Below, piece by piece: positions 59,300 to 64,000 of a DNA stretch of 64,000 nt. Origin of the DNA: Blautia wexlerae DSM 19850 (lineage in GTDB: Bacteria > Bacillota > Clostridia > Lachnospirales > Lachnospiraceae); the NCBI RefSeq assembly GCF_025148125.1, contig NZ_CP102267.1, positions 4,164,501 to 4,228,500 of the forward strand. The letters run 5' to 3'. How positions within the stretch are numbered: position 1 is the first letter of the stretch; each line of letters begins with the position of its first letter. The notes beneath the pieces were generated by a model. It searched no databases and was not told the DNA's origin. It saw only the letters and a list, made by a program, of their open reading frames with translations. A program made the translations under genes and the position numbers.

Positions 59300-60055
59300 T
59301 TAATATAAATCTCCAACATATCCATCTGCTTCCAGATGCATATAACACTCATTCACCTGCTCAGACTCCAAGATCTGTAAAACGTATTCCATACCTGTAG
59401 CCAATTCTTTGGTTTTTAATTCTTCCAGCGGAATCCAATACACCTGCCCTTCCTCCGAACTTGTCAATTCTCCGATAAATCTATCAGCTCTGTACAGCGT
59501 AATCACATAATGTACTCCACCCTTATGCCAATGATATAAACCGCAGAGCTTCGGTGTTTCAATCGTAAGACCTGTTTCTTCCCAAACTTCCCGGATCATA
59601 GATTTTTGAAATATCTCGTTCTGCTCCACATGACCACCTGGAAAAGTTGTCCCTGTATAGCTGTCATTCACTTTATCCAATGCCAGCACATTTCCTTTGT
59701 CATCTTGGATCATACACATATTCATAAAGCAAACCTTCTCAATCCGACTCTCTTCTTTTTCATTCAGAGATCTTCTGATACGTTTATTGATATCCGATCG
59801 TTTGGATTTGTAATGCTTGAATACCTCTCCATACGGAATCCAGATTTCTGCATCTTCAATTTTTTCATACACAATATCCACCACTTCTTCCAGATGTTTG
59901 TCGTTTGGGAAAGTGTATTTTTTCATATAATAATCCCTGGTTGCCTGGAACATCCATTCTGCAATCTTCTCTTTCTGCTTTAATTTCAACTGAGCATATT
60001 TCTTGTCAGTCTGCAGTAATTTTCCATCTATCATTTCATGGTTTTTCCGTGACAT
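59300..60055 (-). CDS. Nudix hydrolase with N-terminal extension
   Basis: A 251-residue protein. The Nudix box is GGHVEQNEIFQKSMIREV then WEETGLT near 140-165, and the fold's early strand VCFMNMCMIQDDKGNVLALD precedes it, as in MutT/8-oxo-dGTP-type enzymes. The first about 105 residues are a helical domain (EIWIPYGEVFKHYKSKRSDI) that most Nudix proteins lack. AGAGG precedes the ATG by eight bases. Confidence 0.87.
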   Translation of the reverse strand: MSRKNHEMIDGKLLQTDKKYAQLKLKQKEKIAEWMFQATRDYYMKKYTFPNDKHLEEVVDIVYEKIEDAEIWIPYGEVFKHYKSKRSDINKRIRRSLNEKEESRIEKVCFMNMCMIQDDKGNVLALDKVNDSYTGTTFPGGHVEQNEIFQKSMIREVWEETGLTIETPKLCGLYHWHKGGVHYVITLYRADRFIGELTSSEEGQVYWIPLEELKTKELATGMEYVLQILESEQVNECYMHLEADGYVGDLY

Positions 60056-60232
60056 CGGTAAGACCTCTTTTCCTCTTTTCTCATTCAGATTTTACTATAC
60101 CATAGAATCCTTCTTTCGTCATACCTCAGATCTGCGATGTCCTATTTTTCTTCTCTGAATACCTTATCTATAGAGGGTTCTTTTCAAAAGACTCTCTTCC
60201 AGCGGCTGTGCCACCGGTAAATAGCAAGGACA

Positions 60233-60288
60233 GGAAGTGTATATACACTTCCAAAAAAACCAGCAATTTAGGGAACCCTGCCCTAAAT
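60233..60288 (+). other. Palindromes ahead of mobC, oriT-like
   Basis: GGAAGTGTATATACACTTCC (60233-60252) is a perfect 20-bp palindrome; ATTTAGGG and CCCTAAAT (60266-60288) form a second stem. Their place just before a mobilization gene suggests a former transfer origin. Confidence 0.55.
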
Positions 60289-60340
60289 CAAAAACACAAA
60301 AGCCACTACTTTGAGCAACCAATGAAAGGAGAATCTATCT

Positions 60341-60664
60341 ATGGCAAAGAGAAAAAGAAATATACAGATCTTGTTTTGTGTTTCCCCCGAAGAAAAGAAG
60401 CTGATTCGCAGAAAGATGATTGAATCAAAGACTAAAAACATGGGAGCTTATCTTCGTAAAATGGCAATTGACGGTTATATTGTCAATACAGACACTACTC
60501 CATTAAAAAAACAATACGAGGAAATGCATAAGATCGGTGTGAATATTAATCAGATTACGAAAAAAGTAAACAGTACCGGAGATCTGTATTCTGAAGAAAC
60601 GCAGGAATTGAAAGAGATGGAGAAAGAATTTTGGCGTATCTTAAGATCTTCCCCATTAAAGTAA
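60341..60664 (+). CDS. mobC: MobC-like mobilization protein
   Basis: A 107-residue relaxosome protein: N-terminal ribbon-helix-helix (IQILFCVSPEEKKLIRRKMI; MGAYLRKMAIDGYI) and the MobC helix KIGVNINQITKKVNSTGD. Auxiliary DNA-binding protein for a relaxase. AAAGGAG precedes the ATG. Its relaxase partner directly downstream is truncated, so it is probably idle. Confidence 0.85.
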   Translation: MAKRKRNIQILFCVSPEEKKLIRRKMIESKTKNMGAYLRKMAIDGYIVNTDTTPLKKQYEEMHKIGVNINQITKKVNSTGDLYSEETQELKEMEKEFWRILRSSPLK

Positions 60665-60849
60665 CAGACAAGAAAACTCTGGACTATATTACGAATCCAG
60701 ATAAAACAGATGAAAAACTGTTAGTTTCCAGTTTTGGCTGTTCCTCGGAAACTGCAGATCTTGAATTTTCTATGACAAGAGAAATGGAAAAAAGAATGGA
60801 ATGGACAAAGGCGATAATAATCGAGACTGTGAGAAAAAGTCTCATTTGA
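60631..60849 (+). pseudogene. Relaxase, truncated after about 55 residues
   Basis: Beginning at TTG (60631) inside mobC, the frame reads AYLKIFPIKVTDKKTLDYIT and NPDKTDEKLLVSSFGCSSET, the usual opening of MobA/VirD2-type relaxases, then departs from the family at EMEKRMEWTKAIII and stops. The catalytic His motifs are missing. The 250 bp that follow (60850-61098) show no supported gene. Confidence 0.75.
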
Positions 60850-61098
60850 ACCGTAATATTCAATTCTTTTGTAACTTTTCTCTCAGAACGGCTGGAAACA
60901 GCTTATTTACTGCTTTTTCTTCGGGTGTGGACTTCTTTAAGGTTTCTTTTTGGAATACTCATAGTTTTTTATTCGAATTCGCAAATAAAATCTTGCCTCT
61001 ATACATTTTTGTATAAGAATCATGGCTCTATCTGGTTTTATATGTGTTCCACTGTCCAAAGTCTACAGACTGTACTGAACGGTGTTATCAATTTGTTA

Positions 61099-61398
61099 TC
61101 AATCAAAAACTCTCGTAATATCCTGATACCGATTGATGACACGATAGATATCTACATACTCGTTGCTTACCTTGTAGATAATCACATAATCTTCCCATAT
61201 CGCATATTTATAGTCCGTCCGAAAGCTGACTCGTTTTGAGAGATCTGCACCCATCCCTGGAAACATCTGGAGATTCTCAAATTTGCCATAAATTTCCTTT
61301 ATGGTCTTTGCTGCATAATCTTCGTTATCTTCAGCAATATAATCTCGAATGTTTTTCAAATCCTTTGCAACAACCGGATTGATCCGCAATTTTAACAT
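61099..61398 (-). CDS. RelE/ParE family toxin
   Basis: A 99-residue toxin from MLKLRINP; the start lies one base after the antitoxin stop. Family features: VAKDLKNIRDYIAEDNEDYA, the FPGMGADLSKRV loop, and DYVIIYKVSNEYVDIYRVIN at the end. Either an mRNA interferase or a gyrase inhibitor; the sequence alone does not decide. Confidence 0.88.
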   Translation of the reverse strand: MLKLRINPVVAKDLKNIRDYIAEDNEDYAAKTIKEIYGKFENLQMFPGMGADLSKRVSFRTDYKYAIWEDYVIIYKVSNEYVDIYRVINRYQDITRVFD

Positions 61399-61399
61399 C

Positions 61400-61648
61400 T
61401 TATTCCCCCACAAGTGCTTTCAGTTCGTCCAGATTCAGCCAACCTTCGCCATCTTTCACTGCTTCTTCAGCTTCCTGCAGCTTCAGGAGAAGCTTTTTCT
61501 CTGCACGATCACGCTCATAGTCTTCAATATCCATAACTACAAAACGTCCTCTACCATTCTTTGTTAGGTATACTGGTTCTCCTTTATGACAATTTTTCAG
61601 AACTTCATTATAATTTCTCAAATCAGACACTGGTAAAATATTTGCCAT
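61400..61648 (-). CDS. Phd/YefM-type antitoxin
   Basis: An 82-residue antitoxin: ILPVSDLRNYNEVLKNCHKG and EPVYLTKNGRGRFVVMDIED are the typical DNA-binding half, and the acidic helical C-terminus would neutralise the toxin encoded next. Probably autoregulates from the promoter upstream. Confidence 0.9.
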   Translation of the reverse strand: MANILPVSDLRNYNEVLKNCHKGEPVYLTKNGRGRFVVMDIEDYERDRAEKKLLLKLQEAEEAVKDGEGWLNLDELKALVGE

Positions 61649-61695
61649 ATTCCTTTAGCTCCTTCCTTTGATTTCGTATTATTTCTACTACTTAT

Positions 61696-61723
61696 ATTAT
61701 ACACAAAAAGCTGTAAAATTCAA
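61696..61723 (-). promoter_or_regulatory. Promoter of the toxin-antitoxin operon
   Basis: On the minus strand TTGAAT (61718-61723), 16-bp spacer, TATAAT (61696-61701). A stem AAAGCTGTAAAA/TTTTTACAGCTTT (61706-61744) overlaps the -35 region and may serve as terminator for the gene upstream of it. Confidence 0.7.
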
Positions 61724-61893
61724 CGTAGATTTTTACAGCTTTATACTTTCATATATTCGGATATGGGGCACATTTTTATATAAATTACAATGATTATTTC
61801 GACCTACTGAATGGTTGTTGCCAAACTGTTGCCATAGGAACATTATAGTCTAGTGTCATGTGTATTGCAAGCTCTATATAATTCACCTATTGC

Positions 61894-62997
61894 TCAGTCT
61901 TTTATATTTTCTACAATTTCTTTTAGTTCTTTTACATCTGTAACATTAGTAATCAACCTTTGATATCTCATCATCTTTTTATTCATATATTTTAAATACC
62001 TAGTTATTCCATCCACTTGAGATATACAATGCGTCCACTTTATCATAAACTCCCGCTTTAATTCACTATTTGATTGAGTTAAATCTATTTTTATAAGTGC
62101 TGGCTTATTGCATTCATCCAATTCTATATGTCCAATATTATCGCTTAGAAGTAATTCCAAAATTCTTAACTGAACAAATGCTTTTCGATTATGTTTAGCA
62201 TAGATTGTTATTCCATACGGAATATTCCATATTTCAGCTAAAAGTTTTTTTATTTGCTCTATTTCCGTTGTGTAATCTTCATATCTACTTATCAAATAAG
62301 AATCATTGGTGTGTTTTCTCGCCTCAATAAATCGAATATTTTGTTTAATAACACATGAATTATTATAGATTTTGACTCTAAGACAAAATAATATATCTTC
62401 AATTGCTTTTTGCCGATCAGCTACTTGTTTAACATTTGTTGCATCCTTCCCCCAAATAGCCTCTAATTGATAGGTTGCAATTTTTTTTCGTTCATACATT
62501 GCATATACCGCTAAGGAAACAAACACTATAAGCAATATGACATTTCCATTTTCAGAAATAAAACTTACCAAAGACTCTATAATTGCCCCAACATCTATTT
62601 CTTTCACCAAATTAATTATAGAATTTATCCGCAAAACTTTACGTTCATACAAAAATGTAATAACAAATACTAAATCTATTAAAACATTCCCGACTATTCC
62701 TCTTATAGCTAATAATGTCATTCCAATACATATTAAAAATTTCTCACCGATATTATAGGTATTATACCATTCTTTTCTCATTTGATAGTAATCCCAGCTT
62801 GTAGGTGCAAATGAAAATGTTGGCATTGTCTCTACAATCTTTGTTACATTGTAAGCAAAACTCTCTTTTGCTTGAGCCCACACATCAAATGTATATTTAT
62901 TATGTTCTAATACCCATGTATAGAATTTCATATTTCGTATATTATTAAATATATATGTCATTGCAATAAAAATGATAGATTCTATAACATATATCAT
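61894..62997 (-). CDS. Membrane protein of unknown function, second gene of a possible two-gene system
   Basis: A 367-residue protein with an N-terminal helix (1-17), two helices around 85-120, one around 150-170 and a cytosolic C-terminal domain of about 190 residues (from ERKKIATYQLEAIWGKDATN). Low GC. It starts 42 bases after the gene at the right edge. I do not recognise a family. The architecture (membrane anchor plus helical cytosolic domain) would suit an effector, but nothing in the sequence proves it. Confidence 0.72.
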   Translation of the reverse strand: MIYVIESIIFIAMTYIFNNIRNMKFYTWVLEHNKYTFDVWAQAKESFAYNVTKIVETMPTFSFAPTSWDYYQMRKEWYNTYNIGEKFLICIGMTLLAIRGIVGNVLIDLVFVITFLYERKVLRINSIINLVKEIDVGAIIESLVSFISENGNVILLIVFVSLAVYAMYERKKIATYQLEAIWGKDATNVKQVADRQKAIEDILFCLRVKIYNNSCVIKQNIRFIEARKHTNDSYLISRYEDYTTEIEQIKKLLAEIWNIPYGITIYAKHNRKAFVQLRILELLLSDNIGHIELDECNKPALIKIDLTQSNSELKREFMIKWTHCISQVDGITRYLKYMNKKMMRYQRLITNVTDVKELKEIVENIKD

Positions 62998-63039
62998 TTT
63001 GCATCATCTCCTTTAATCTTATATAAAACATACCTAAAA

Positions 63040-64000
63040 TTAAATCAAAAAATCCAACTGCACCTGTATCCAATATGGTATGTTTTTATATTCTAATCGA
63101 ATCTTTTCTCTTATTATCTGTTCTAACTCTAATCGATTCTTGACTTTAATTTCTTTTTCATCAAATATCTCTTTATACAGATACAATGCTGATTCCCTTG
63201 GAACTCCCATTTCAATCATGCATCTTTCTACTACACCAAAAGCTCCTACTTGCATGCACTTCAAAAAAGGACTCTCTGATTGTTTCATATCATAAAGAGG
63301 TTTTAGCAACAATGGTAAGTTGTACGAGATTGTATTTTGCAACAATTCTATAGTACTATCAATATTATCCGCGCCATCATCTCCCTCATATCTTGAGTTG
63401 TTCAATATTTCACAAAGTGCCTTTCCAGTAGCCCACTGTAATGATAAGCTAGACATTATACTACGCATCGTCTTCTTTCTATATGTTGAAGGTATATTTT
63501 TATTATACATTTCAGCCGTTACATCATTTTCCCTAAGAAAACGCATTGCCTTATCCAACTTACTTTTTGCACCTTTCTCCATCGGTGTATTAGGGAGTTT
63601 TCCATCATATTCATTATAAATATAATCCAATACAAGCGGATCCCAATACCTGTTTTTATAACAAATTTCTTTAGGAACGTCTATTGAATCGAGTTTTAAT
63701 ATAATTGCTGCAACCTGTTTTTGTGTAAGCTTTATTCCAACATTTTTCATACGACCACGCGATTCAGCACCATACTTCAAAACAGATTGTCTTATATATG
63801 AAATAATATATCCATATTTTTTCATAGTTGCATCTACTGGCGTATTATTATCTAATGCTTCCTCTATAAAATCTTTATATTCTTCAAACTTTTGTTCATA
63901 GCCTGAGGGAAGTTCCTTGGTAACATCTTCAAATAATTCAAGTTGCTCGTAGCCTTCCGAATCTATAAACTCATCCTCATCCATCACAAATGTTCGACCT
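63040..64000 (-). CDS. Unrecognised soluble protein, runs off the right edge
   Basis: At least 315 residues; the frame is open through GRTFVMDEDEF to the window edge, so the real start may be outside. It begins acidic (DEDEFIDSEGYEQLELFEDV) and is otherwise helical, with a segment KYGYIISYIRQSVLKYGAES that could be a helix-turn-helix. No catalytic motif is visible. Low GC like its downstream neighbour, with which it is probably co-transcribed. Confidence 0.65.
   Translation of the reverse strand, partial: GRTFVMDEDEFIDSEGYEQLELFEDVTKELPSGYEQKFEEYKDFIEEALDNNTPVDATMKKYGYIISYIRQSVLKYGAESRGRMKNVGIKLTQKQVAAIILKLDSIDVPKEICYKNRYWDPLVLDYIYNEYDGKLPNTPMEKGAKSKLDKAMRFLRENDVTAEMYNKNIPSTYRKKTMRSIMSSLSLQWATGKALCEILNNSRYEGDDGADNIDSTIELLQNTISYNLPLLLKPLYDMKQSESPFLKCMQVGAFGVVERCMIEMGVPRESALYLYKEIFDEKEIKVKNRLELEQIIREKIRLEYKNIPYWIQVQLDFLI

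Noticed and set aside
60850..61010. Minus-strand reading TPEEKAVNKLFPAVLREKLQ considered as the end of a recombinase gene.
   Set aside because: The frame is closed a few codons upstream and no further family sequence is found.
61800..61850. Repeated TGTTGCC near 61815-61835 considered as an integrase attachment site.
   Set aside because: No integrase gene is adjacent in the window and no second copy of a core sequence was found.
1..64000. Search by eye for tRNA, rRNA and CRISPR arrays.
   Set aside because: No regularly spaced direct repeats with unique spacers and no cloverleaf-like segments with conserved TTCGA loops were noticed; a covariance-model scan was not possible.

Overview
The window looks like a chromosome segment of a gut-type clostridial Firmicute, most likely Lachnospiraceae (Blautia-like). 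This is inferred from the gene families (YesM/YesN-type two-component system, T-box leader, Opp operon, siroheme sulfite reductase with sulfur-carrier genes, Tn4451-type mobilizable element), strong AGGAGG ribosome sites and moderate GC. No rRNA, tRNA or CRISPR array was seen.

Layout. 1-3.1 kb: response regulator (cut by the left edge) and sensor kinase. 3.3-9.2 kb: a VOC protein, a 216-bp palindrome, then a T-box leader (specifier read as UAC, Tyr) ahead of a TRAP transporter whose large permease is fused to two tandem substrate-binding domains. The transporter is followed by a duplicated type I toxin-antitoxin locus in which one copy has lost its toxin. 9.4-18 kb: G3E GTPase, a marR plus heterodimeric ABC exporter operon with a clear self-overlapping operator, a tiny membrane peptide, ThrH, M42 peptidase and a Nudix protein. 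18.3-24.6 kb: oppA and oppBCDF. 25-26.6 kb: pgi. 26.8-36.4 kb: two EAL proteins with degenerate GGDEF domains flank a seven-gene operon (trxB, siroheme reductase, TusA, thioredoxin, ThiS-like carrier ending GGGC, ThiF-like activator, JAMM protease). 36.5-40.7 kb: a redox/sulfane module with DUF134-NifX, a Crp/Fnr regulator, thioredoxin and CoA-disulfide reductase-rhodanese. A CRP-like site lies at about -41 of the thioredoxin promoter.

41.97-54.54 kb is a complete 12.6-kb mobilizable element (serine recombinase, TnpW, VapE, CHC2 primase, MobA/L relaxase, oriT, excisionase, DUF6076 protein and an ABC/two-component cargo). It sits inside a gene for an XRE-type regulator. Both gene halves, the 7-bp core duplication and the terminal inverted repeats can be read, so the target gene can be rebuilt.

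54.7-64 kb is accessory and partly decayed: an RHH protein, an IS5/IS427-type insertion sequence with a frameshifted transposase inside a winged-helix remnant, a small XRE/membrane-protein operon with a YhfC-type protein, a gene split by an in-frame stop, a Nudix protein, MobC with a truncated relaxase, a Phd/ParE-type toxin-antitoxin pair, and two unrecognised adjacent genes running off the right edge. Several palindromic repeat families are scattered through the chromosomal part.
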